Under the pieces are notes generated by a model. That model was not told the origin of the DNA. It saw only the letters and a program-made list of their open reading frames with translations, and made no database searches. From the NCBI RefSeq assembly GCF_025215095.1, contig NZ_JALHAP010000082.1:62001-126000 (forward strand): 64,000 nucleotides of DNA. The letters run 5' to 3'. Of this stretch, positions 8,396 to 17,594 are shown piece by piece; the first letter of the stretch is position 1; the number at the start of each line of letters is the position of its first letter. The stretch comes from Dryocola boscaweniae (GTDB taxonomy: Bacteria > Pseudomonadota > Gammaproteobacteria > Enterobacterales > Enterobacteriaceae). Position numbers and translations under genes: made by a program.

Positions 8396-11071
8396 TTAAG
8401 CGGTTTTCTTCGCTTTTTTGTCAGCTTTAGCAGCAGGAGCCGCTTCTTTGGCAACTTCGCCGCCTTCTACGTATTCACGACCGTAGTAGGTATCCATCAG
8501 AATCTGTTTCAGTTCAGAGATCAGCGGATAACGCGGGTTTGCACCGGTACACTGGTCATCGAACGCATCTTCGGACAGCTTATCAACGTGTGCCAGGAAA
8601 TCAGCTTCCTGAACGCCTGCTTCGCGGATGGACTTAGGAATACCCAGTTCAGCCTTGATGCTATCCAGCCATGCCAGCAGTTTCTCGATCTTAGCCGCAG
8701 TACGGTCGCCCGGTGCGCTCAGACCCAGATGGTCTGCGATTTCAGCGTAACGACGACGCGCCTGTGGGCGGTCATACTGGCTGAATGCAGTCTGCTTGGT
8801 TGGGTTGTCATTTGCGTTGTAGCGGATAACGTTGGAAATCAACAGGGCGTTCGCCAGACCGTGAGGAATGTGGAACTGAGAACCCAGTTTGTGAGCCATT
8901 GAGTGACACACGCCCAGGAAGGCGTTCGCAAACGCGATGCCCGCGATGGTCGCTGCGTTGTGAACACGCTCACGAGCAACCGGGTTTTTAGAGCCTTCGT
9001 TGTAAGACGCCGGCAGGTTTTCTTTCAGCAGTTTCAGCGCCTGCAGAGCCTGGCCGTCAGAGAATTCGCTAGCCAGTACGGAAACGTAAGCTTCCAGCGC
9101 GTGGGTTACGGCATCCAGACCACCGAAAGCACACAGGGACTTAGGCATATCCATTACCAGGTTGGCATCAACAATCGCCATATCTGGAGTCAATGCATAG
9201 TCAGCCAGCGGGTATTTCTGACCTGTTGCGTCATCAGTTACAACCGCAAACGGCGTGACTTCTGAACCGGTACCGGAAGTAGTGGTGACCGCGATCATTT
9301 TCGCTTTCACGCCCATTTTCGGGAACTTGTAGATACGCTTACGGATATCCATAAAGCGCAGCGCCAGCTCTTCGAAGTGAGTTTCCGGGTGTTCGTACAT
9401 GACCCACATGATTTTCGCAGCATCCATTGGGGAACCGCCGCCCAGCGCGATAATCACGTCTGGTTTGAAGGAGTTTGCAAGCTCTGCGCCTTTACGTACT
9501 ACGGACAGAGTTGGGTCGGCTTCTACTTCAAAGAAGACTTCAGTTTCAACGCCGGCCGCTTTCAGAACAGAAGTGATCTGGTCTGCATAGCCATTGTTGA
9601 ACAGGAAACGGTCGGTAACGATCATCGCACGTTTGTGACCATCAGTAATCACTTCGTCCAGCGCGATTGGCAGAGAGCCACGGCGGAAGTAGATAGATTT
9701 CGGAAGTTTATGCCACAACATGTTCTCAGCTCGCTTAGCAACGGTTTTCTTGTTGATCAGGTGCTTAGGACCAACGTTCTCAGAGATGGAGTTACCACCC
9801 CATGAACCACAACCCAAAGTCAGGGAAGGTGCGAGTTTGAAGTTGTACAGGTCGCCGATACCGCCCTGAGAAGCCGGGGTGTTAATCAGGATACGAGCCG
9901 TCTTCATTTTGTCGCCGAAGTGCTTAACGCGCTCTGGCTGGTTGTCCTGGTCGGTATACAGGCAAGAGGTATGGCCGATGCCGCCCATCTCAACGAGTTT
10001 TTCAGCTTTAACAACCGCATCTTCGAAGCTCTTGGCGCGATACATAGCCAGAGTTGGAGACAGTTTTTCGTGCGCGAAAGGCTCAGATTCGTCAACAACG
10101 CTTACTTCGCCAATCAGAATTTTGGTGTCTGCTGGTACGGTGAAGCCTGCCAGTTCAGCGATTTTGGTCGCTGGCTGACCAACGATAGCCGCGTTCAGCG
10201 CGCCGTTTTTCAGAATGATATTCTGAACAGCTTTCAGCTCCTGACCCTGCAGCATGTAGCCGCCGTGGGTAGCGAAGCGTTCACGGACCGCGTCGTAAGC
10301 TGAATCCACAACGATAACGGATTGCTCAGAAGCACAGATTACGCCGTTATCGAAGGTTTTGGACATCAGAATAGAAGCAACGACACGTTTGATGTCAGCG
10401 GTTTCGTCAACCACAACAGGGGTGTTACCTGCGCCTACGCCGATTGCTGGTTTACCGGAGCTGTATGCAGCTTTAACCATGCCTGGGCCACCGGTTGCCA
10501 GAATCATATTGATGTCCGGGTGGTGCATCAGCGCGTTAGACAGTTCGACAGACGGCTGGTCAATCCAACCGATCAGATCTTTAGGCGCACCAGCGGCGAT
10601 AGCGGCTTGCAGAACGATGTCTGCGGCTTTATTCGTCGCGTCTTTAGCACGTGGGTGCGGAGAGAAGATGATCGCGTTACGCGTTTTCAGGCTGATCAGA
10701 GACTTAAAGATAGCCGTTGAAGTTGGGTTGGTCGTTGGTACGATACCGCAGATGATGCCGATAGGTTCAGCGATAGTGATAGTCCCGAACGTCTGGTCTT
10801 CAGACAGAACACCACAAGTCTTCTCATCTTTATAGGCGTTATAGATATATTCGGAAGCAAAGTGGTTTTTGATCACTTTATCTTCAACGATACCCATGCC
10901 AGATTCGGCAACGGCTAATTTAGCGAGAGGGATTCGAGCATCAGCGGCAGCCAGGGCGGCGGCGCGGAAGATTTTATCAACTTGCTCTTGAGTAAAGTTG
11001 GCATATTCACGCTGGGCTTTCTTGACACGCTCTACGAGTGCGTTAAGTTCAGCGACATTAGTTACAGCCAT
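8396..11071 (-). CDS. adhE: Bifunctional acetaldehyde-CoA/alcohol dehydrogenase
   Basis: AdhE reduces acetyl-CoA to acetaldehyde and then to ethanol with NADH in fermentation, forming long spirosome filaments. The 891-residue protein has an N-terminal aldehyde dehydrogenase half with active-site Cys in VICASEQS (about residue 246), a linker, and a C-terminal iron alcohol dehydrogenase half with GGGSPMDAAK and the metal-binding HSMAHKLGSQFHIPHG segment. The C-terminal tail is Lys/Ala rich. ATG at 11071 follows AGGAG. The long leader upstream carries a perfect 18-bp inverted repeat. Confidence 0.97.
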   Translation of the reverse strand: MAVTNVAELNALVERVKKAQREYANFTQEQVDKIFRAAALAAADARIPLAKLAVAESGMGIVEDKVIKNHFASEYIYNAYKDEKTCGVLSEDQTFGTITIAEPIGIICGIVPTTNPTSTAIFKSLISLKTRNAIIFSPHPRAKDATNKAADIVLQAAIAAGAPKDLIGWIDQPSVELSNALMHHPDINMILATGGPGMVKAAYSSGKPAIGVGAGNTPVVVDETADIKRVVASILMSKTFDNGVICASEQSVIVVDSAYDAVRERFATHGGYMLQGQELKAVQNIILKNGALNAAIVGQPATKIAELAGFTVPADTKILIGEVSVVDESEPFAHEKLSPTLAMYRAKSFEDAVVKAEKLVEMGGIGHTSCLYTDQDNQPERVKHFGDKMKTARILINTPASQGGIGDLYNFKLAPSLTLGCGSWGGNSISENVGPKHLINKKTVAKRAENMLWHKLPKSIYFRRGSLPIALDEVITDGHKRAMIVTDRFLFNNGYADQITSVLKAAGVETEVFFEVEADPTLSVVRKGAELANSFKPDVIIALGGGSPMDAAKIMWVMYEHPETHFEELALRFMDIRKRIYKFPKMGVKAKMIAVTTTSGTGSEVTPFAVVTDDATGQKYPLADYALTPDMAIVDANLVMDMPKSLCAFGGLDAVTHALEAYVSVLASEFSDGQALQALKLLKENLPASYNEGSKNPVARERVHNAATIAGIAFANAFLGVCHSMAHKLGSQFHIPHGLANALLISNVIRYNANDNPTKQTAFSQYDRPQARRRYAEIADHLGLSAPGDRTAAKIEKLLAWLDSIKAELGIPKSIREAGVQEADFLAHVDKLSEDAFDDQCTGANPRYPLISELKQILMDTYYGREYVEGGEVAKEAAPAAKADKKAKKTA

Positions 11072-11550
11072 AATGCTCTCCTGATAATGTTAAACTCTTT
11101 TAGTAAATCAGCTGCTCGATTCGACAGTATAGTCAGCGGGCAACGGCTTGCGTAAAAGACGGGACATGACTATGCAAAAACTTCTAGTTGCGTCTCGCTG
11201 ATTTACTAAAAGAGCCTTACCTGGCAAATCAATTCATATGATGAATAACTTGCTCTTCAGGTGTAGCCAAGAGTACTCACTTCTGAGTAGGGTTTTTGTG
11301 ATTCAGATCACATTATTTTAAGGCTGACTCCTTTCAGCACCCTTTATTTATGTGTTTGAAATGTCGTTAAAATTTTAGTCACAGCGAAGACAAAACAAAC
11401 TACCATATTTCCAACATCCGGGTAACAAGATCGTTTAATCTTGCGATAATGCGCATTAGTAGCTTTCTATGCTGCGAAATGCCGTAGCGCCAGCGATGCT
11501 TTTCCATTACATTACGCCAGCGTTTGCTATGTTCACTTGCGGAGTTTCGC
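11072..11550. promoter_or_regulatory. adhE-ychE divergent regulatory region
   Basis: A 479-base stretch without a coding frame between adhE (minus) and ychE (plus). Its clearest feature is the 18-bp perfect inverted repeat listed separately. adhE in E. coli is transcribed from far upstream and controlled by Cra, NarL, Fis and RpoS; I could not assign those operators by eye. ychE has a plausible ribosome site (GGAGT, 11541-11545) before its GTG start. Confidence 0.5.
11095..11214 (-). repeat. Perfect 18-bp inverted repeat in the adhE leader
   Basis: CTCTTTTAGTAAATCAGC at 11095-11112 and its exact reverse complement at 11197-11214, separated by 84 bases. The proximal arm ends about 24 bases before the adhE start and close to the ribosome site (AGGAG at 11079-11083). 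If transcribed, the arms form an 18-bp duplex just upstream of the start. In E. coli, adhE translation is known to need RNase III processing of its leader; this duplex is a natural substrate candidate (inference). Confidence 0.8.
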
Positions 11551-12198
11551 GTGGCTCAATCCTTGTTTGATTTGCCTACCTATTTTAAGTTTTTTATTGG
11601 TCTGTTTGCCCTGGTAAACCCGGTGGGCATCATCCCCGTTTTTATCAGCATGACAAGCTACCAAACCGCGGTGGCGAGGAATAAAACCAACCTCACCGCA
11701 AATCTCTCTGTTGCCATCATTTTATGGACGTCCTTATTCCTTGGGGACGGCATTCTGCAAGTATTCGGCATTTCTATTGATTCCTTCCGCATCGCCGGCG
11801 GCATCCTTGTTGTGACCATTGCGATGTCGATGATCAGCGGTAAGCTGGGCGAAGATAAGCAAAACAAGCAAGAGAAATCAGAAAGCGCGATCCGCGAAAG
11901 CGTAGGCGTTGTGCCTCTTGCATTACCGTTGATGGCGGGGCCGGGCGCTATCAGTTCCACCATTGTCTGGGGAACGAAATATCATAGCTGGGGACACCTG
12001 ATTGGCTTCTCCATCGCGATTGCGCTTTTTGCCCTGAGTTGCTGGATGGTGTTTCGCATTGCTCCCTGGCTTGTTCGCTTGCTGGGCCAAACCGGCATTA
12101 ACGTTATTACTCGTATAATGGGGCTATTGCTGATGGCGCTGGGAATAGAATTTATCGTCACCGGCATGAAAGCCATTTTCCCCGGGCTATTAAGTTAG
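11551..12198 (+). CDS. ychE: YchE, MarC/UPF0056 family membrane protein
   Basis: A 215-residue inner-membrane protein of the MarC family with about six hydrophobic segments, function unknown. It matches E. coli YchE over its whole length (YFKFFIGLFALVNPVGIIPV near the N-terminus, NVITRIMGLLLMALG near the C-terminus). I choose GTG at 11551, preceded by GGAGT, because the longer frame from 11524 adds residues that the family lacks. Confidence 0.9.
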   Translation: MAQSLFDLPTYFKFFIGLFALVNPVGIIPVFISMTSYQTAVARNKTNLTANLSVAIILWTSLFLGDGILQVFGISIDSFRIAGGILVVTIAMSMISGKLGEDKQNKQEKSESAIRESVGVVPLALPLMAGPGAISSTIVWGTKYHSWGHLIGFSIAIALFALSCWMVFRIAPWLVRLLGQTGINVITRIMGLLLMALGIEFIVTGMKAIFPGLLS

Positions 12199-12221
12199 TT
12201 CTTCTGAAACTTTCATATGAA

Positions 12222-12251
12222 AAAGCAGAATATCAATTCTGCTTTTTTTTG
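12222..12251 (+). terminator. Terminator after ychE
   Basis: Stem AAAGCAGAA / TTCTGCTTT with a short loop, followed by a long T run. Confidence 0.85.
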
Positions 12252-13000
12252 TTATAAAAACACCAGAATCGTTTTTAAATGAAATTGATGGTGCCCGCCA
12301 AAGGAAAATCATCCATAAGAAATTACTTTGGAAACCGGCAATTAATCGCTGGCGTTCGGTGCTGCTGTACAGAAAAGTTACAGTCGTGCTGTTATTTAAG
12401 TCACACTACACAATGACACTTGCTGCGGCTTTATTGAGATGATATTAGTAATTCAAGCGTTCTCGTAGAGGAATGTGCTAAAAAATAATCAATTGTTAAT
12501 TTTTTGTTGGTGGCGGTGTCGGTGCAGAACGTTTCAGCTTTTTATAGGATGCTATTCTGCTTATCTTGTTGATTTTAAATTAATAAAATAGACAATCTTG
12601 TCCGCTTTTGCCCCTCAAAAAATCCACGCTTCAGTTGATAAAAGAGAAATGCTTAACAAATTTGCAAATTGTATTGGCGGGGCCTGGGTGCTTTTGATAC
12701 TTTCCGGTCAAAACAATTCGCTGAAAAACGTTTCATTTCCAGAGGAGTTTAATTTCTGCGTGAAATTATATTCCTCTGGAACGTAAAGCATCTCAGATCC
12801 AGCCTTGTTACAGGGTTGGCTGGAAAGAATCGACGGAACAGGATGCCGCTAAGAGCGTCCCTTAAATAAAGTCGGTGATAGCAAGAAGAAGTAAAGCAGT
12901 CCTCCTTGACAGCCGCTTAACGCTCCGCGCTGTACAGGAACCCCAAGGGGAAGAGGCCGGCCCTCGGGTCGGTAATTATAATGAGTGGAGTATCAACACA
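12252..13000 (+). promoter_or_regulatory. Long gene-free region and probable leader upstream of oppA
   Basis: About 750 bases with no convincing coding frame; a 62-codon open frame near 12598 lacks a good start and a known relative. A long gap at this position is also usual in E. coli. Visible structure: an imperfect 20-bp palindrome at 12737-12781 (listed separately) and a CCAGCC / GGCTGG stem around 12799-12822. The oppA ribosome site is GAGTGGAG at 12983-12990. oppA is a GcvB sRNA target in relatives; I did not verify a GcvB site. Confidence 0.45.
12737..12781. repeat. Imperfect 20-bp inverted repeat in the oppA upstream region
   Basis: Left arm TTCCAGAGGAGTTTAATTTC (12737-12756) and right arm GAAATTATATTCCTCTGGAA (12762-12781) are complementary at 18 of 20 positions, with a five-base loop TGCGT. 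There is no T run after it, so it is not a standard terminator. Confidence 0.75.
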
Positions 13001-14635
13001 ATGTCCATCATCACAAAAAAAAGTCTGGTAGCAGCAAGTATTTTAACCGCGCTTATCGCGGGTAACGTCGCCCGGGCGGCGGACGTCCCGACGGGTGTTC
13101 AACTGGCAGAAAAGCAAACGCTGATCCGTAACAACGGCGCAGAGCCGCAGTCTCTTGATCCAAACAAGATTGAAGGCGTGCCTGAGTCAAACGTCAGCCG
13201 CGACCTCTTCGAAGGCCTGCTGATTACCTCTCCTAAAGACGGCCACCCAATTCCTGGCGTGGCAGAATCCTGGGATAATAAAGATTTTAAAGTCTGGACC
13301 TTCCATCTGCGTAAAGACGCGAAGTGGTCCAACGGTGACCCGGTTACCGCACAAGATTTCGTTTATAGCTGGCAGCGCCTGGTTGATCCTAATACCGCCT
13401 CTCCTTATGCGAGCTATCCGCAATACGGCCATATCCTCAACGTTGATGAAATCATCGACGGTAAGAAAAAACCAGGCGAGCTGGGCGTGAAAGCTATCGA
13501 CGACCACACGCTGGAAGTTACCCTGAGCGAGCCTGTGCCTTACTTCTACAAACTGCTGGTTAACCCGGCGATGTCTCCCGTGAATAAAGCCGCCATCGAG
13601 AAGTTTGGCGAGAAGTGGACCCAGCCTGCGAACCTCGTTTCTAACGGCGCCTATAAGCTGAAAGACTGGGTAGTTAACGAACGCATCGTCATGGAACGCA
13701 ACACCAACTATTGGGATAACACAAAAACTGTTATCGACCAGATTACCTATCTGCCAATTTCTTCAGAAGTCACCGACGTTAACCGCTACCGCAGCGGTGA
13801 AATCGACATGACCTATAACAACCTGCCAATCGAACTGTTCCAGAAGCTGAAAAAAGAGATCCCGGCAGAAGTGCATGTCGATCCGTACCTGTGTACTTAT
13901 TACTACGAAATCAACAACCAGAAAGCACCGTTTACAGATGCGCGTGTACGTACCGCTCTGAAACTGGGCCTGGATCGCGACATCATCGTCAATAAAGTGA
14001 AGGCGCAGGGCGACCTGCCAGCTTATGGCTACACGCCTCCATACGCCGATGGCGCAAAACTGACTAAACCTGAATGGTTCTCCTGGACTCAGGAAAAACG
14101 TAACGAAGAAGCGAAAAAACTGCTGGCTGAAGCGGGCTACACCAAAGACAAGCCGCTGACCTTCAACCTGCTGTACAACACTTCCGATCTGCATAAGAAG
14201 CTGGCCATCGCTGCGGCGTCCATCTGGCAGAAAAACCTCGGTGTGAACGTGAAGCTGGTGAACCAGGAGTGGAAAACCTTCCTGGATACCCGTCATCAGG
14301 GTAATTACGATGTGGCGCGTGCAGGCTGGTGTGCGGACTACAACGAACCAACTTCGTTCCTGAACACCATGCTTTCAACAAGCTCCATGAATACCGCGCA
14401 TTATAAGAGCCCGGCATTTGACGCCATTATGGCTGAGTCCCTGAAAGCGACCGATGATGCGCAACGCAGCGCGGCATACGATAAAGCCGAACAGCAGTTG
14501 GGCAAAGATTCGGCAATCGTTCCGGTTTATTACTATGTGAACGCCCGTCTGGTGAAACCTTGGGTTGGCGGTTATACCGGCAAAGACCCGATGGACAATA
14601 TCTATACTAAAGATATGTACATCATCAAACATTAA
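13001..14635 (+). CDS. oppA: Periplasmic oligopeptide-binding protein
   Basis: OppA captures di- to pentapeptides in the periplasm and passes them to the OppBCDF transporter. The 544-residue protein has a signal peptide (residues 1-26, MSIITKKSLVAASILTALIA and a hydrophobic core) with likely cleavage after ARA, and the SBP family 5 fold with signature segments such as DLFEGLL and RDIIVNKVKAQG. ATG at 13001 follows GAGTGGAG; the frame open from 12875 is non-coding leader. oppB starts about 90 bases downstream, and oppA is normally expressed above the rest of the operon. Confidence 0.97.
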   Translation: MSIITKKSLVAASILTALIAGNVARAADVPTGVQLAEKQTLIRNNGAEPQSLDPNKIEGVPESNVSRDLFEGLLITSPKDGHPIPGVAESWDNKDFKVWTFHLRKDAKWSNGDPVTAQDFVYSWQRLVDPNTASPYASYPQYGHILNVDEIIDGKKKPGELGVKAIDDHTLEVTLSEPVPYFYKLLVNPAMSPVNKAAIEKFGEKWTQPANLVSNGAYKLKDWVVNERIVMERNTNYWDNTKTVIDQITYLPISSEVTDVNRYRSGEIDMTYNNLPIELFQKLKKEIPAEVHVDPYLCTYYYEINNQKAPFTDARVRTALKLGLDRDIIVNKVKAQGDLPAYGYTPPYADGAKLTKPEWFSWTQEKRNEEAKKLLAEAGYTKDKPLTFNLLYNTSDLHKKLAIAAASIWQKNLGVNVKLVNQEWKTFLDTRHQGNYDVARAGWCADYNEPTSFLNTMLSTSSMNTAHYKSPAFDAIMAESLKATDDAQRSAAYDKAEQQLGKDSAIVPVYYYVNARLVKPWVGGYTGKDPMDNIYTKDMYIIKH

Positions 14636-14725
14636 TGGCAATTCGTGGGGCAGGGCTGAGAAAGCCTTGCCCCATCGTGTCTTATTTCATCGCACTCTAA
14701 AGGCACAGGCCAGAAGGTACGGGCA

Positions 14726-15646
14726 ATGTTGAAATTTATTCTACGTCGTTGTCTGGAAGCAATTCCGACACTCTTTATTCTTATAACAATTTCCTTCTTC
14801 ATGATGCGTCTTGCTCCAGGCAGTCCATTCACCAGCGAGCGTGCGCTTCCGCCAGAAGTTATGGCGAACATCGAAGCCAAATATCATTTAAACGATCCGA
14901 TCACCACCCAGTATTTCAGCTATCTGAAGCAGTTGGCGCACGGAGATTTTGGACCGTCATTCAAATATAAAGATTATTCAGTGAACGATCTGGTGGCCTC
15001 GAGCTTCCCGGTATCGGCCAAATTAGGCGCAGCCGCGTTTATTTTCGCCGTCGTGCTGGGCGTACTGGCAGGGGTTATTGCCGCGCTGAATCAAAATACC
15101 AAATGGGATTATGCAGTAATGGGTATCGCCATGACCGGGGTTGTTATTCCCAGTTTCGTGGTCGCCCCGTTACTGGTGCTGATATTTTCAATTACCCTCA
15201 GGTGGTTACCCGGAGGAGGCTGGAACGGCGGGGCATTGCAATACATGATCCTGCCGATGGTCGCTTTGTCATTAGCCTATATTGCAAGCATCGCGCGTAT
15301 TACCCGCGGCTCAATGATTGAAGTGCTGCATTCCAACTTTATTCGTACCGCGCGCGCTAAGGGTTTGCCGATGCGCCGCATTATTTTGCGTCACGCCTTA
15401 AAGCCTGCGTTGTTACCCGTCCTGTCTTATCTTGGCCCTGCTTTTGTCGGGATTATTACAGGCTCAATGGTGATTGAAACCATTTATGGCCTGCCGGGTA
15501 TCGGCCAGTTGTTCGTAAACGGGGCGCTGAACCGCGACTACTCGCTGGTTCTTAGCCTCACCATTCTGGTGGGCGCGCTGACGATTCTTTTTAACGCGAT
15601 TGTTGACGTGCTGTATGCCGTTATCGATCCGAAAATCCGTTATTAG
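14726..15646 (+). CDS. oppB: Oligopeptide ABC transporter permease OppB
   Basis: One of two inner-membrane permeases that form the Opp channel. The 306-residue protein, the exact E. coli length, has an N-terminal transmembrane helix (LFILITISFFMMRLAPG), a periplasmic loop, and five more helices with the EAA loop (RTARAKGLPMRRIILRHALK) that docks an ATPase subunit. It is followed by oppC after 14 bases in the same transcription unit. Confidence 0.96.
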   Translation: MLKFILRRCLEAIPTLFILITISFFMMRLAPGSPFTSERALPPEVMANIEAKYHLNDPITTQYFSYLKQLAHGDFGPSFKYKDYSVNDLVASSFPVSAKLGAAAFIFAVVLGVLAGVIAALNQNTKWDYAVMGIAMTGVVIPSFVVAPLLVLIFSITLRWLPGGGWNGGALQYMILPMVALSLAYIASIARITRGSMIEVLHSNFIRTARAKGLPMRRIILRHALKPALLPVLSYLGPAFVGIITGSMVIETIYGLPGIGQLFVNGALNRDYSLVLSLTILVGALTILFNAIVDVLYAVIDPKIRY

Positions 15647-15660
15647 AGCTGGAGTTCGCC

Positions 15661-16569
15661 ATGATGTTGAGTAAGAAAAACAGCGAGGCGCTGGAAAACT
15701 TCAGTGAGAAGCTTGAGGTTGAAGGCCGTAGCCTGTGGCAGGATGCGCGTCGCCGTTTTATGCATAACCGCGCGGCGGTGGCCAGCCTGATTATGCTGGC
15801 GCTAATCGCGCTTTTTGTGGCCTTTGCGCCGATGCTGTCGCAGTTTACCTACTTTGATACCGACTGGGGCATGATGTCGGCGGCGCCGGATATGGAATCC
15901 GGTCACTATTTTGGCACTGACTCATCAGGGCGCGATCTGCTGGTGCGTGTCGCAATCGGTGGGCGCATTTCACTGATGGTGGGCGTTGCGGCCGCGCTGG
16001 TTGCGGTTATCGTCGGAACGTTATATGGCTCGATGGCGGGTTATCTGGGCGGTAAAACCGACTCCGTGATGATGCGCCTGCTGGAAATCCTTAACTCCTT
16101 CCCGTTCATGTTCTTCGTTATCCTGCTGGTGACCTTCTTCGGGCAAAATATTTTGCTGATCTTCGTGGCTATCGGGATGGTGTCCTGGCTGGACATGGCG
16201 CGTATCGTACGTGGCCAGACGCTAAGCCTGAAACGTAAAGAGTTCATTGAAGCGGCGCAGGTGGGCGGGGTTTCTACCGCTAACATCGTGGTTCGCCATA
16301 TCGTGCCGAACGTGCTGGGCGTGGTGGTGGTTTATGCTTCTCTGCTGGTGCCAAGCATGATCCTGTTCGAATCTTTCCTGAGCTTCCTCGGTCTGGGCAC
16401 CCAGGAGCCGCTAAGTAGCTGGGGCGCTTTGTTAAGCGATGGCGCAAACTCCATGGAAGTTTCTCCATGGCTGCTGTTATTCCCGGCGGGCTTCCTGGTT
16501 ATCACCTTGTTCTGTTTCAACTTTATCGGCGATGGCCTGCGTGATGCCCTCGACCCGAAAGATCGTTAA
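15661..16569 (+). CDS. oppC: Oligopeptide ABC transporter permease OppC
   Basis: Second Opp permease, 302 residues. A cytoplasmic N-terminal segment precedes six hydrophobic helices. The EAA motif (EFIEAAQVGGVSTANIVVRH, about residues 196-215) contacts the ATPases. The HYFGTDSSGRDLL segment is characteristic of OppC/DppC proteins. The start MML is as in E. coli OppC; a second ATG lies at the next codon. oppD follows after 11 bases. Confidence 0.96.
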   Translation: MMLSKKNSEALENFSEKLEVEGRSLWQDARRRFMHNRAAVASLIMLALIALFVAFAPMLSQFTYFDTDWGMMSAAPDMESGHYFGTDSSGRDLLVRVAIGGRISLMVGVAAALVAVIVGTLYGSMAGYLGGKTDSVMMRLLEILNSFPFMFFVILLVTFFGQNILLIFVAIGMVSWLDMARIVRGQTLSLKRKEFIEAAQVGGVSTANIVVRHIVPNVLGVVVVYASLLVPSMILFESFLSFLGLGTQEPLSSWGALLSDGANSMEVSPWLLLFPAGFLVITLFCFNFIGDGLRDALDPKDR

Positions 16570-16580
16570 GGAGTGCCGCG

Positions 16581-17594
16581 ATGAGCACAATTGAAAATCC
16601 TGCGGTGGTCACTCCACTGAGCCAGACTTCTGCGCTACTTGACGTAAAAGATCTGCGAGTCACCTTTGGCACCCCCGACGGTGATGTTACTGCGGTCAAC
16701 GATCTGAACTTCAGCCTGCGCGCCGGTGAAACGCTCGGCATCGTCGGCGAATCAGGTTCGGGTAAATCCCAGACGGCTTTTGCGTTGATGGGCCTGCTGG
16801 CGGCAAACGGCCGTATCGGCGGCTCGGCAAAATTTAACGGCAAAGAGATCCTGAACCTGCCGGAGAATCAGTTGAACCGCCTGCGTGCGGAACAGATATC
16901 AATGATATTCCAGGACCCGATGACGTCCCTTAACCCGTACATGCGTGTGGGCGAGCAGCTAATGGAAGTCCTGATGCTGCACAAAAAATTGGGCAAGGCT
17001 GAAGCTTTCGAAGAATCCGTTCGTATGCTCGACGCGGTAAAAATGCCGGAAGCGCGTAAGCGTATGCGCATGTTCCCGCATGAGTTTTCAGGCGGTATGC
17101 GTCAGCGCGTAATGATTGCCATGGCGCTGCTGTGTCGGCCAAAACTGCTAATTGCCGATGAGCCGACAACCGCGCTGGACGTCACCGTTCAGGCGCAGAT
17201 CATGACGTTGTTAAACGAGCTAAAGCGCGAGTTCAATACCGCAATCATTATGATCACCCACGACCTGGGCGTGGTTGCCGGCATCTGCGATAAAGTGCTG
17301 GTAATGTACGCCGGGCGAACCATGGAATACGGCAAAGCCCGCGACGTGTTCTATAACCCCGTTCATCCTTATTCCATCGGCCTGCTGAATGCGGTACCGC
17401 GACTGGATGCGGAAGGTGAGGCGCTGATGACCATTCCGGGCAACCCGCCGAACCTGCTGCGCCTGCCGAAAGGCTGTCCATTCCAGCCGCGTTGTCCGCA
17501 CGCAATGGAAATCTGCAACACAGCTCCGCCGCTGGAGCACTTTGGTGAAGGTCGCCTGCGCGCCTGCTTTAAGCCGGTGGAGGAACTGGTATGA
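16581..17594 (+). CDS. oppD: Oligopeptide ABC transporter ATPase OppD
   Basis: ATP-hydrolysing subunit of Opp, 337 residues. It has Walker A GESGSGKS (residues 56-63), the ABC signature FSGGMRQR, Walker B LLIADEP followed by the D-loop TTALD, the switch histidine in ITHDLG, and the C-terminal oligopeptide-transporter extension with four cysteines (CPFQPRCPHAMEIC and a later C), which binds an iron-sulfur cluster in related ATPases. Its stop overlaps the oppF start by four bases (ATGA), which suggests coupled translation. Confidence 0.96.
   Translation: MSTIENPAVVTPLSQTSALLDVKDLRVTFGTPDGDVTAVNDLNFSLRAGETLGIVGESGSGKSQTAFALMGLLAANGRIGGSAKFNGKEILNLPENQLNRLRAEQISMIFQDPMTSLNPYMRVGEQLMEVLMLHKKLGKAEAFEESVRMLDAVKMPEARKRMRMFPHEFSGGMRQRVMIAMALLCRPKLLIADEPTTALDVTVQAQIMTLLNELKREFNTAIIMITHDLGVVAGICDKVLVMYAGRTMEYGKARDVFYNPVHPYSIGLLNAVPRLDAEGEALMTIPGNPPNLLRLPKGCPFQPRCPHAMEICNTAPPLEHFGEGRLRACFKPVEELV

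Noticed and set aside
12598..12786. 62-codon open frame upstream of oppA
   Set aside because: Non-ATG start, no ribosome site, ends across the palindrome, and no family resemblance.
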